Positions 25,572-32,327 of a stretch of 32,327 nt of DNA are shown here, piece after piece; the stretch's first letter is position 1, and each line of letters opens with the position of its first letter. The notes under the pieces are model-generated. The model saw only the letters and a program-made list of their open reading frames with translations. It ran no database searches and was not told the DNA's origin. Both the position numbers and the translations under genes were made by a program. Source of the stretch: an uncultured Blautia sp. GTDB lineage: Bacteria > Bacillota > Clostridia > Lachnospirales > Lachnospiraceae. Location: the NCBI GenBank assembly GCA_934426285.1, contig CAKRYE010000022.1, positions 1-32,327 of the forward strand, given 5' to 3'.

Positions 25572-26600
25572 ATGAACAAAAAATTAGTAAGCGCAATTCT
25601 TTGTGGAGCAATGGTTCTCGCAGCAGCTACACCTGTAATGGCAGACGGCGGAGTAGCAGACGGCAAAAAAATCGCACTGGTTGGTAAATCCGCTGGTAAC
25701 GCATTCTTTGAGATCGCAGCAAATTCTTTCAAAGAAACTGTAGAGGCAGAAGGCGGTACAGTAGATGTTGTTTATCCGGAAGCTGCAACAGCTGATGCTC
25801 AGATCAAAGTTCTGGATAACCTGATTTCCCAGAAACCGGATGCAATCTGCATCTCTGCAAATGACGTTAACGCTCTTCAGGCTAAACTGGAAGAAGCTAT
25901 GGATGCTGGAATCAAAGTATCCTCTTTCGACTCCGCACCAAATAAAGACAGCCGTCAGGTATTCGTAAACCAGGCTGGTACAAAACAGGTTGGACAGGCT
26001 CTTCTGGATGCAGTGCTTGATATCTCCGGCGGAGAAGGACAGTGGGCAGTTCTTTCTGCTACTTCCCAGGCTGCTAACCAGAATGCATGGATCGATGCAA
26101 TGAAATCCATCATGGAAGGCGATGACAAATACAGCAAACTGGAACTGGTAGAGGTTGCTTACGGTGATGACGAACCTCAGAAATCTACAGACCAGACAGC
26201 AGCTCTTCTTGAGAAATATCCGGATCTGAAAGTTATCTGTGCACCTACAACAGTTGGTATCGCAGCAGCAGCTAAATATCTTCAGGACAATGGTTCCGCT
26301 TGCAAACTGACAGGACTTGGACTTCCTTCTGAAATGCAGGAGTACACAGGTGATGACGATGCTCATTCCTGCCCATACTTCTATCTGTGGGATATGCAGG
26401 GCCTTGGTAAACTCAGCGCATATGCAACAGCAGCTCTGATCAACGGCGACATCACAGGCGCACTGGATGAAACATTCACAGCTGGTGACCTTGGTGATTA
26501 CACAATCACAGAAGCTGATGACGGCGGCACAGAGATCGTTCTTGGCGAGCCATTACAGTTCAACACAGATAACATCGAAGAGATGGCTAAACTGTACTAA
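25572..26600 (+). CDS. rhaS: Rhamnose-type sugar-binding protein of importer 2
   Basis: The extracellular receptor of importer 2, 342 residues. GGGAGG (25559-25564) lies seven bases before the ATG. A signal peptide covers ~1-24 (AAATPVMA-DGG) with no lipobox. Hallmarks of the rhamnose-binding family appear in order: KIALVGKSAGNAFFEIAANSF, DAICISANDVNAL, AGIKVSSFDSAP, VFVNQAGTKQVGQAL, AVLSATSQAANQNAWI, VEVAYGDDEPQKS, VICAPTTVGIAAAAKYL and LTGLGLPSEMQEY. The AI-2 receptor LsrB is related, but the YGDD and GLGLPSEM segments favour the rhamnose type. Codon bias indicates strong expression. The symbol rhaS here is the binding protein, not the E. coli regulator. Confidence 0.9.
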   Translation: MNKKLVSAILCGAMVLAAATPVMADGGVADGKKIALVGKSAGNAFFEIAANSFKETVEAEGGTVDVVYPEAATADAQIKVLDNLISQKPDAICISANDVNALQAKLEEAMDAGIKVSSFDSAPNKDSRQVFVNQAGTKQVGQALLDAVLDISGGEGQWAVLSATSQAANQNAWIDAMKSIMEGDDKYSKLELVEVAYGDDEPQKSTDQTAALLEKYPDLKVICAPTTVGIAAAAKYLQDNGSACKLTGLGLPSEMQEYTGDDDAHSCPYFYLWDMQGLGKLSAYATAALINGDITGALDETFTAGDLGDYTITEADDGGTEIVLGEPLQFNTDNIEEMAKLY

Positions 26601-26638
26601 TTAGATAACCTGATAAATTCCATAAAAATACAAAAGGG

Positions 26639-26667
26639 AACGGGGCGTTAGCTCCGTTTCTTTTTTT
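26639..26667 (+). terminator. Terminator after importer 2
   Basis: AACGGGGC (26639-26646) pairs with GCTCCGTT (26651-26658), one pair being G-U, around GTTA. A T-rich tract with seven consecutive Ts (26661-26667) follows. Confidence 0.9.
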
Positions 26668-26669
26668 GG

Positions 26670-26698
26670 TTGTCTGAAAAAAATGAATCGTATATAAT
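26670..26698 (+). promoter_or_regulatory. Promoter of the AraC-family regulator operon
   Basis: TTGTCT (26670-26675) lies 17 bases from a perfect TATAAT (26693-26698). The -35 begins just after the T tract of the preceding terminator. The leader to the ATG at 26809 is ~105 bases and contains a weak CAGGT/ACCTG hairpin. Confidence 0.7.
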
Positions 26699-26808
26699 GA
26701 AGCTAGAGTATGTTTGAAAACAGGTAGGCTACTTCAGACCTGATATCTGTGGATTGCAGTGAGGAACAGGTTTACAGATTATTGTGAAAAATACGGAAGG
26801 TGGAATCC

Positions 26809-27792
26809 ATGCAGCAGGAGTTATTAGATCATTTAAAGAAAATCACAGAGGAAGAACAGAAAATCCTGGATGGAAGCGCAGAGGTGGATAAGGAACTATA
26901 TACCTCAGGCAGGGATTTCATTGTAGACAGCAGAAAGATGCTGGATGAGGGAAAGCTGATCACTGTGCGTACCCATACCCGGTTTGTTCATTTTCCTGCT
27001 CACAGACATAATTTTATTGAAGTGCTTTATGTATGTGAAGGCTCAGTCACCAATATAATAGACGGCAAGAAAGTAGTGGTTGGAAAAGGTGAACTTTTGT
27101 TTCTCAACCAGTACACCAGACATGAGCTTCTGCCTGCAGGGGAGAATGATATTGCCATTAATTTTATGATCCTTCCGGAATTTTTTGATGTGGCCTATTC
27201 TATGGCAGGGAGAAACAATGTGCTGGCAGATTTTCTGGTAAATATTCTCCGACAGGATGAGGAGAGAGGACAATACCTGTATTTTAAAGTCTCAGAGGTT
27301 TTGCAGAGCCAGAACCTGCTGGAGAATATGATCTATTCTCTGGTAACAGGAAAAGGGGAAAATAACCGGATCAACCAGACAACCATGGGGCTGATCTTTC
27401 TGTACCTGGTGGATTCTGTACAGTATGTGGAAATGCGTGTGCCAAATCAGTACGAAAACATGATTTCCATGACAACTCTGGACTACATAGAACAGAAATA
27501 CAAAACTGCAACTCTTACTGAGCTGTGTGAACTGCTTCATCTGCCCATGCATGTGCTCAGCAAGATGATCAAGAAAACCACTGGCTTTAATTTCAAGGAA
27601 CTGCTTCAGAGGAAACGTCTGAACAAATCCGTAGAGCTGATGTGTGACACAGATCTGGCCATCAGTGACATTATTGCAGCAGTGGGATACGAGAATAACA
27701 GTTATTTTCACCGGGTATTTAAAGAAAGGTATCATATGACTCCCAGGGCATTCAGGGAGGAAAACAGGCAGCAGGCACAGGTAAGACTGTAA
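26809..27792 (+). CDS. AraC-family transcription regulator with cupin sensor domain
   Basis: A 327-residue regulator of the RhaS/RhaR-like architecture. ATG 26809 is preferred: GGAAGG (26795-26800) is eight bases upstream and would overlap the alternative GTG 26800. The N-terminal cupin domain (~50-125) holds HTRFVHFPAHRHNFIEVLYVCEG and GELLFLNQYTRHELLPAG, the kind of beta barrel that binds a sugar. The C-terminal domain (~225-320) has two helix-turn-helix motifs: TLTELCELLHLPMHVLSKMIKKTTG and AISDIIAAVGYENNSYFHRVFKERYHMTPRAFR. It follows importer 2 with its own promoter, so it probably adds intracellular sugar control to the two-component system. It is co-directional with, and 50 bases before, the serine hydrolase gene. 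Confidence 0.88.
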   Translation: MQQELLDHLKKITEEEQKILDGSAEVDKELYTSGRDFIVDSRKMLDEGKLITVRTHTRFVHFPAHRHNFIEVLYVCEGSVTNIIDGKKVVVGKGELLFLNQYTRHELLPAGENDIAINFMILPEFFDVAYSMAGRNNVLADFLVNILRQDEERGQYLYFKVSEVLQSQNLLENMIYSLVTGKGENNRINQTTMGLIFLYLVDSVQYVEMRVPNQYENMISMTTLDYIEQKYKTATLTELCELLHLPMHVLSKMIKKTTGFNFKELLQRKRLNKSVELMCDTDLAISDIIAAVGYENNSYFHRVFKERYHMTPRAFREENRQQAQVRL

Positions 27793-27842
27793 CAGAAGAA
27801 AAAATATCTGAATACAGGAAAAGTGAAGGATAAAAATCAGAA

Positions 27843-29045
27843 ATGAGGTATTATGACATGGATATAAAAGAGAAGATCAGCAAGGTAATGAAACAGGCGG
27901 TGGACCATTGTGAAGTGATGGGAGTGAATCTTCTGGTAGAAAAAGGAGGAGAAGAGCTTCTCTATTGTGAGGAGGGGATGGCCGACAGAGAAAATCACAG
28001 ATTAATTTCCAGAGATACCATATTCCGTCTCTATTCTCAGACAAAGCCGGTGACAGCAGCATGTGCCATGATCCTGATGGAAAGAGGACTTTTGGACCCC
28101 GGGGAGCTTGTATCTGAGTATCTGCCTGCATATTCGGAATTAAAAACAGTAGATATTCATGGAACCAGCCTTGCAAAGCAGCCTCTCAGGATTATTGACC
28201 TGCTGAATATGACATCAGGGCTGGTTTATCCGGATAATTGTACGGAGCCGGGAAAAGCAGTGGATAAGGTATTTGCAGAAGCCTGCGACCGTCTGGATAC
28301 AGAGAGACCTATGACTACCCGGGAACTGGCAGACAGACTGGCCCGGTGTCCACTGGCCTTTGAACCGGGAACCGGATGGAGATATGGAACCTCGGCAGAT
28401 GTTCTGGGAGCTGTGATCGAAGTGATCTCAGGGAAAAAACTGTCGGAATTTATGCAGGATGAGCTCTTTGCCCCTCTGGAAATGAAGGATACTGCATTCT
28501 GGGTGCCTGCTGAAAAACAGGGACGTCTGGCAAAGGCTTATGAGACAGTCACAGCTGGGGATGGAAGTAAAAGCATGCAGCTTTATACAGGCAACAATCT
28601 GGCTGTGAGAAATGATATGGCAAAACCACCGGCATACGAGGCCGGCGGTGCAGGACTGGTGTCCACACTGGATGATTATATGAAATTTGCCAGAATGCTG
28701 AGAAATGGGGGAAGAGCAGGCAAACATGAGATCCTTAAGCCTGAAACCGTGCGCTATATGTGCAGTGGACAGCTCTTGCCTGTGAGACAACAGGACTTTG
28801 ACCAGTGGATCGGACTGGATGGTTTCAGCTATGGTAACCTGATGCGTGTCTGCAAAAATCCGTCACAGGCTGTTATGTTTGCCAGGGAAGGTGAATACGG
28901 CTGGGATGGATGGCTGGGCATGTATTTTGCGAATTTTCCAAAGGAAGACATGACCATTCTCATGGGCACGCAGAAAAAGGATGCAGGAACCTTTTCTCTG
29001 ACCAGAAAACTGCGAAATGTAGTTATCAGTGAATATCTGGGGTGA
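27843..29045 (+). CDS. Beta-lactamase-fold serine hydrolase
   Basis: A 400-residue protein of the class C beta-lactamase/esterase-like family (Pfam beta-lactamase type). The nucleophile motif is SQTK (Ser65, Lys68). The second motif is Tyr181 in WRYGTSADVLGAVIE, with the usual following helix and LFAPLEMKDTAFWVP. A C-terminal GWDGWLG replaces the KTG/HxG strand. There is no signal peptide, so it is predicted to be cytoplasmic, which fits an esterase or amide hydrolase better than a cell-wall enzyme. ATG 27843 is kept, though ATG 27858 (TGAGG nine bases upstream) is also possible. It follows the AraC-family gene and is probably co-transcribed. Deacetylation or de-esterification of a plant or host glycoside is one guess; the substrate is unknown. 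Confidence 0.82.
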   Translation: MRYYDMDIKEKISKVMKQAVDHCEVMGVNLLVEKGGEELLYCEEGMADRENHRLISRDTIFRLYSQTKPVTAACAMILMERGLLDPGELVSEYLPAYSELKTVDIHGTSLAKQPLRIIDLLNMTSGLVYPDNCTEPGKAVDKVFAEACDRLDTERPMTTRELADRLARCPLAFEPGTGWRYGTSADVLGAVIEVISGKKLSEFMQDELFAPLEMKDTAFWVPAEKQGRLAKAYETVTAGDGSKSMQLYTGNNLAVRNDMAKPPAYEAGGAGLVSTLDDYMKFARMLRNGGRAGKHEILKPETVRYMCSGQLLPVRQQDFDQWIGLDGFSYGNLMRVCKNPSQAVMFAREGEYGWDGWLGMYFANFPKEDMTILMGTQKKDAGTFSLTRKLRNVVISEYLG

Positions 29046-29074
29046 ATTTACAGACACCTGCTTCCGGCAATTGG

Positions 29075-29103
29075 TTGTTCTGCCCTTGCGTTTATGTTAA
29101 GAT
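29075..29103 (+). promoter_or_regulatory. Promoter of dinB
   Basis: TTGTTC (29075-29080) lies 17 bases from TAAGAT (29098-29103), which has an extended TG (29095-29096). No GAAC-N4-GTTC type LexA box is seen nearby, so SOS control is not supported by the sequence. Confidence 0.5.
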
Positions 29104-29111
29104 AAAAGCAA

Positions 29112-29144
29112 GTAGCGAAGCGGATCGCGAATATCCGCTTGACT
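29112..29144 (+). repeat. 33-base hairpin repeat, copy 1, in the dinB leader
   Basis: AAGCGGAT (29118-29125) pairs with ATCCGCTT (29133-29140); AAGT (29110-29113) and ACTT (29142-29145) can extend the stem. The 33 bases match the complement of 31513-31545 except for one base in the loop. It lies between the dinB promoter and the dinB start. Confidence 0.85.
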
Positions 29145-29179
29145 TATGATTAAGTGGCAGGAACAGAGGAGGCAGAACA

Positions 29180-30436
29180 GTGAAAAGTACGGAACGGTTA
29201 ATTTTTCATATTGATGTAAACAGTGCATTTCTTTCCTGGGAATCAGCCAGAAGAGTAAGTCAGGGACTGCCGGATCTCCGGGAAATTCCCTCTTGCGTAG
29301 GAGGAGATCCAAAGAAACGGACAGGTATTGTGGTTGCTAAATCTATCCCTGCAAAAAAATACGGGATCCAGACCGGCGAGCCTGTAGCTATGGCTCTTCG
29401 GAAATGCCCAAATCTGGTGATCGTTCCCAGTGATTTTGAATTATATGATAAATGTTCCCGGGCATTTAAGTCCATCTGTGCTTCCTTTGCGCCTGTAATG
29501 GAATCCTTTTCCATTGATGAGGTATTTCTGGATATGACAGGTACTTCTCTGATCTATCCTGATCCTGTAGCAGCTGCTCATGAGCTGAAAGACAAGATTC
29601 ACAGAGAATTGGGATTTACAGTAAATGTGGGAATTTCTACCAATAAGCTGCTGGCAAAGATGGCATCGGATTTTCAGAAGCCGGACAGAGTACACACTTT
29701 GTTCCCGGATGAAATTCCGGAGAAAATGTGGCCCCTTCCTATCCGTAACCTGCTGTTTCTGGGAAAAGCTTCCGAGCAGAAGCTTCTGAATCAGGGAATC
29801 CGTACTATCGGTGATCTGGCGAGAGAACGGGAAGCCAATGTGCAGTGCTGGCTGGGGGAAAAGCCGGGACACCAGCTCTGGCAATATGCCAGAGGCATCG
29901 ATCATTCAACTGTAAAGGCAGTACCGGATGAGGCGAAGGGTTTCAGTGTAGAAACTACTTTTAATGATGATATTACTTCCACAGAACAGGTGTTGCCCAT
30001 TTTGTTGGAACAGTGTGATGTTCTGGCCACCAGAATGCGCAGAAAAGGAAAGAAGTGTAACTGTATTTCTGTTACTTTCCGGACATTAGATTTCCGAAAC
30101 CGTTCTCATCAGACAAAGCTGGAAAATGCTACAGATCTTACAGATGAGATTTATGCAAATGCGACCAGGCTTTTTTCGGAATTCTGGAAAGGACAGCCTC
30201 TGCGCCTGATTGGTGTTGCACTGACCGGTCTCACGGACGGTTCTTTTGAGCAGATGACTTTGTTTGAAGATACAGAAACAAAAGAACGCCGAAGAAAGCT
30301 GGATGCAGCTATGGATGAGATCCGGATAAAATTTGGAAATGACAAGATCACCCGTGCCAGCATTATGAACAGTAACGCCCGGATTGGACGGAAAGCCAGA
30401 GCACAGATGAAAAATGAAGACAGGAAAGAACAATAA
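29180..30436 (+). CDS. dinB: DNA polymerase IV (Y-family translesion polymerase)
   Basis: An error-prone polymerase of 418 residues that copies past damaged bases. GTG 29180 has AGAGGAGG (29165-29172) seven bases upstream and places the conserved N-terminus at the right distance. Catalytic acidic residues are Asp12 in HIDVNSAFLSWE and Asp113/Glu114 in SIDEVFLDMT. Further family segments are VGGDPKKRTGIVVAKS, VNVGISTNKLLAKMASDFQKPD, IRTIGDLA and the little-finger region around KKCNCISVTFRT. QMTLF (358-362) is a classical sliding-clamp-binding motif. Length and domains are complete. It is a single-gene unit with a structured leader and a convergent terminator; it has no evident link to the sugar genes. 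Confidence 0.96.
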   Translation: MKSTERLIFHIDVNSAFLSWESARRVSQGLPDLREIPSCVGGDPKKRTGIVVAKSIPAKKYGIQTGEPVAMALRKCPNLVIVPSDFELYDKCSRAFKSICASFAPVMESFSIDEVFLDMTGTSLIYPDPVAAAHELKDKIHRELGFTVNVGISTNKLLAKMASDFQKPDRVHTLFPDEIPEKMWPLPIRNLLFLGKASEQKLLNQGIRTIGDLAREREANVQCWLGEKPGHQLWQYARGIDHSTVKAVPDEAKGFSVETTFNDDITSTEQVLPILLEQCDVLATRMRRKGKKCNCISVTFRTLDFRNRSHQTKLENATDLTDEIYANATRLFSEFWKGQPLRLIGVALTGLTDGSFEQMTLFEDTETKERRRKLDAAMDEIRIKFGNDKITRASIMNSNARIGRKARAQMKNEDRKEQ

Positions 30437-30439
30437 TAG

Positions 30440-30474
30440 AAGCGCAGAGAAAAAAGTATGATCTCTGCGCTTTT
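30440..30474 (+). terminator. Terminator between dinB and the P1 peptidase gene
   Basis: AAGCGCAGAGA (30440-30450) pairs perfectly with TCTCTGCGCTT (30462-30472) across an 11-base loop, followed by TTTT in all. It may also stop minus-strand transcripts, although their T tract is poor. Confidence 0.8.
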
Positions 30475-30485
30475 ATAGCGGATTG

Positions 30486-31451
30486 CTATACATATTTCAG
30501 AAATTCTTCATCCGGAATCTGAGAGGTATGGATGGCATTCTGGATAGCCTGTGCCATGACTTCAGCGGCGAGAGTTCCTGCCATGTTGATATCCACAGAA
30601 ACATCACCAATGCTTGCTGCATAGATGGAATCGCCATCTGCCATAGTTGCTACAGGATTGATGCATCTGGCATAGGCACAGCGGGTCATAGAGGCAATTT
30701 TGTTCAGCTCAGCTTTTGAAAATGCCCCATTGGTGATCACTGCCCCGATGGTAGTGTTGCCGGTAAATTGATCGTGTGGTGTCATAAAACGGTATAATTC
30801 CTGGACGCTGTCCAGAAATCCGCTTCTGTCAGGCGTTTTCAGTCCTGCAATTTTCTGACCATTTTGTGGATTAAAGATATCTCCCAGTGCATTGACAACG
30901 ACCACTGCGGCCATCTGGAAATCACCGACAGATACAGCAGCAATCCCAAGACCTGACTTCATGGACTGTTTCATACCGTAAAGTTTTCCCACAGTTGCAC
31001 CGGTGCCTGCACCGACATTTCCGGTTCTGTCATCTGTTCCGGAAAATGCCTGACGGCAGGCCTCTTCCCCCATTTGGGCTGTTGGACGTACTCTGGGATT
31101 TCCGTAAGAAAGATCATAGATACAGGATTGACACACAAGGGGAACCAGCGCCGCGCCGGTGTTATAACCTACATTTTGTGATTCCAGATAGTTCATCACA
31201 CCGTCAGCTGCAGCCAGTCCATAGGCAGATCCGCCGGATAATACGATAGCGTTGATGGGATTGTCGGCAGTGACAGGAGAGGTGAGAGGAGTCTCCCTGG
31301 AAGCAGGACCACCGCCGCTGATATCACATCCCGCCTTTGCTCCCTGTGGAAAGTAAAGAACCGTTACACCGGTCTGCCCGTCATGATCAGAGGCATGACC
31401 GATGCGTAAATTTGTAAGCTCTGTAATAGAAATCTCTTTTAGTAATGACAT
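30486..31451 (-). CDS. P1-family self-processing peptidase (DmpA/NylC type)
   Basis: A 321-residue N-terminal-nucleophile hydrolase. Family members include the D/L-aminopeptidase DmpA and the nylon-oligomer hydrolase NylC, which cleave themselves into alpha and beta chains. The predicted cut is Asn232/Thr233 in FTGNTTIGAVITNGAF, making Thr233 the nucleophile. Other conserved segments are SDHDGQTGVTVL, IVLSGGSAYGLAAADGVM, GNVGAGTGATVGK and SGLGIAAV. There is no signal peptide. AGAAGGAG (minus strand, 31465-31458) lies six bases before the ATG. An intrinsic terminator ends only 17 bases before the start codon, leaving no room for a promoter between them, so expression must depend on read-through or on the structured leader at 31458-31673. 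The physiological substrate is unknown. Confidence 0.9.
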   Translation of the reverse strand: MSLLKEISITELTNLRIGHASDHDGQTGVTVLYFPQGAKAGCDISGGGPASRETPLTSPVTADNPINAIVLSGGSAYGLAAADGVMNYLESQNVGYNTGAALVPLVCQSCIYDLSYGNPRVRPTAQMGEEACRQAFSGTDDRTGNVGAGTGATVGKLYGMKQSMKSGLGIAAVSVGDFQMAAVVVVNALGDIFNPQNGQKIAGLKTPDRSGFLDSVQELYRFMTPHDQFTGNTTIGAVITNGAFSKAELNKIASMTRCAYARCINPVATMADGDSIYAASIGDVSVDINMAGTLAAEVMAQAIQNAIHTSQIPDEEFLKYV

Positions 31452-31468
31452 AAAAATCTCCTTCTGAT

Positions 31469-31512
31469 AAAAAAATCCCTGACTACAGTGACAACGTAAT
31501 CAGGGACTTTTT
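31469..31512 (-). terminator. Terminator/attenuator immediately before the P1 peptidase gene
   Basis: On the minus strand TCCCTGA-G-U-TAC pairing joins 31506-31496 to 31486-31476, followed by seven Ts (31475-31469). The single C-A mismatch seen on the plus strand (31483/31499) is a G-U pair on the minus strand. The plus strand also has five Ts, so it might be bidirectional. Confidence 0.75.
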
Positions 31513-31545
31513 AGTCAAGCGGATATTCGCAATCCGCTTCGCTAC
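31513..31545 (-). repeat. 33-base hairpin repeat, copy 2, in the P1 peptidase leader
   Basis: The complement of this segment matches 29112-29144 at 32 of 33 positions. The stem AAGCGGAT/ATCCGCTT is fully conserved; the difference is in the loop. Orientation relative to the downstream gene is the same as in the dinB leader. Confidence 0.85.
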
Positions 31546-31555
31546 GCGGCTCTAC

Positions 31556-31673
31556 ACCGAATAACTGCTCCGCAGTTTATCAGAAGGAGCTTGCACTCCT
31601 CCTGATACAAGCAAGTCCCCACCCACTGCTTATTGCTTTTCGCAATTGAAGCAGGGGACTTACTTGATTCGGT
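31556..31673 (-). ncRNA. Candidate structured cis-regulatory RNA (four-way junction)
   Basis: Written as plus-strand coordinates, the closing stem is ACCGAAT (31556-31562) with ATTCGGT (31667-31673). It encloses three abutting hairpins: 31563-31577 (AACTGC/GCAGTT), 31578-31607 (TATCAG-AGGAG/CTCCT-CTGATA) and 31608-31666 (CAAG-AAGTCCCC/GGGGACTT-CTTG with a further inner stem and, on the minus strand, a GAAAA loop). No unpaired base remains at the junction. Mismatches 31584/31601 and 31612/31662 are A-C and C-A on the plus strand but U-G and G-U on the minus strand, so the RNA is probably the minus strand. It starts six bases after the ECF gene stop and leads into the P1 peptidase leader. I do not recognise a known riboswitch class. 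Confidence 0.6.
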
Positions 31674-31679
31674 TAAATA

Positions 31680-32312
31680 TTATGCACGTTTTAGTGCTAC
31701 AGAAAGTGCCTTGGAAACAATACTTCCCACTACAAAGCAGAAGCCTGCCTCAATCAGTCCCTGAACTCCTACAAAGGCTGCCACAAAGACAACCGGATTA
31801 CTTACACCAAGGGTGGAAACAATACCCTGAATATAATCAGTGTTGTAGAAGAAGAGACATAAAAAGCCCATGAAGAAGAAAGTATTCAGTAACGGACATG
31901 CCAGTGAAGCGATGTAATAGGAAAATTTCTTCGCTGGTGATTTATGTAATGCTGCAAAAATAAGTCCTGTGATCCATCCTTCCAGTACACGTGCTACGAT
32001 ACATACAATAAAGGTTGCTGCCGGACTGATATTGAAAAGTGCGGCTGCGAAAGCAGAACTTCCTGTGACAGCCATATAGAAGCTGGTTGCACCGAAAGTA
32101 AATCCACATACAGCTCCGCCCTTCGGTCCGAGGATAATAGCACCTACAGCTACCGGGATGGTGAGAAGAGTAATGGATAAGCCAGGAGTACGAAGGTAAC
32201 CCAGCGGGGTAAAGGACATGAGCAGAATAATGGCAATCATCATAGCCAGCTCTACCATGTAAAGAGTGTTACTCTTTTTTGCTACGTTTGTTGTTGTAGT
32301 TGTTGCGTTCAT
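31680..32312 (-). CDS. ECF transporter S component (substrate-specific membrane subunit)
   Basis: A 210-residue integral membrane protein that captures a micronutrient for an energy-coupling-factor importer; the ATPase and T subunits are normally encoded elsewhere. Five to six hydrophobic helices are visible. The region IILLMSFTPLGYLRTPGLSITLLTIPVAVGAIILGPKGGAVCGFTFGATSF resembles the PF12822-type S components such as the pantothenate transporter PanT, but substrate specificity cannot be read reliably. The N-terminus is short and Thr/Asn-rich before the first helix. AAGGAG precedes the ATG at 32312 on the minus strand. Any promoter or riboswitch lies beyond the window. It precedes the P1 peptidase gene on the same strand, separated by the structured leader. 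Confidence 0.83.
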   Translation of the reverse strand: MNATTTTTNVAKKSNTLYMVELAMMIAIILLMSFTPLGYLRTPGLSITLLTIPVAVGAIILGPKGGAVCGFTFGATSFYMAVTGSSAFAAALFNISPAATFIVCIVARVLEGWITGLIFAALHKSPAKKFSYYIASLACPLLNTFFFMGFLCLFFYNTDYIQGIVSTLGVSNPVVFVAAFVGVQGLIEAGFCFVVGSIVSKALSVALKRA

Positions 32313-32327
32313 ATAAATTCTCCTTTT

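Noticed and set aside
29046..29179. SOS (LexA) box upstream of dinB
   Set aside because: I looked for GAAC-N4-GTTC and found only an isolated GTTC near 29077.
29112..31545. Composite transposon bounded by the 33-base inverted repeats
   Set aside because: The segment contains only dinB and the P1 peptidase gene, no transposase or integrase, and no target-site duplication could be identified.
31608..31640. Resemblance of a minus-strand GGGTGGGGAC segment to a T-box antiterminator
   Set aside because: The downstream bases do not continue the T-box consensus, no specifier-loop stem is evident, and the downstream gene is not an aminoacyl-tRNA or amino-acid gene.

Overview
The window reads as a chromosomal piece of a gut Clostridia-type Firmicute, most likely Lachnospiraceae. 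I infer this from AGGAGG-type ribosome binding sites almost everywhere, frequent TTG/GTG starts, YesM/YesN-type two-component systems, monoderm surface proteins and the protein families present. I saw no rRNA, tRNA, insertion sequence, phage gene or CRISPR array. The main theme is uptake and first-step catabolism of the deoxyhexoses L-fucose and L-rhamnose.

Layout. (1) 1-660: C-terminal part of L-fucose isomerase, cut by the window edge, then a terminator. (2) 862-4267: two exported proteins, a papain-fold peptidase with FN3 repeats and a membrane-anchored SH3 protein with a Thr-Pro repeat stalk. (3) 4415-4858, minus: L-fucose mutarotase. (4) 5233-9639: an overlapping operon of a YesN-type response regulator, a YesM-type histidine kinase and a membrane-anchored sugar-binding protein that looks like an accessory sensor. 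(5) 9835-14628: sugar ABC importer 1 (permease, double ATPase, permease, binding protein). (6) 14724-15104: an unrecognised small protein. (7) 15318-18214: a RhaB-type kinase and an isomerase of the L-arabinose/L-fucose isomerase superfamily. (8) 18291-21681, minus: a second YesN/YesM pair, divergent from (9) 21933-26600: sugar ABC importer 2, whose binding protein is clearly RhaS-like. (10) 26809-29045: AraC-family regulator and a beta-lactamase-fold serine hydrolase. (11) 29180-30436: DNA polymerase IV. (12) 30486-32312, minus: a P1-family self-cleaving peptidase and an ECF transporter S component.

How it fits together. The sensor systems probably detect external sugar and switch on the importers. 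The mutarotase and isomerase feed fucose into catabolism, and the kinase/isomerase pair handles rhamnose or a related deoxysugar. No aldolase or lactaldehyde enzyme lies in the window, so the pathway must be completed elsewhere.

Most interesting observations. The 228-base gap between the ECF gene and the P1 peptidase gene folds, on the minus strand, into a four-way junction with no unpaired junction bases. It is followed by a hairpin, a terminator and the peptidase ribosome binding site. Three stem mismatches are all C-A on the plus strand but G-U on the minus strand, and a 14-base anti-Shine-Dalgarno segment has two mutually exclusive partners. This looks like an undescribed cis-regulatory RNA. 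One of its hairpins recurs (32 of 33 bases) in the same sense orientation in the dinB leader. Separately, the two importer promoters share a common upstream architecture.
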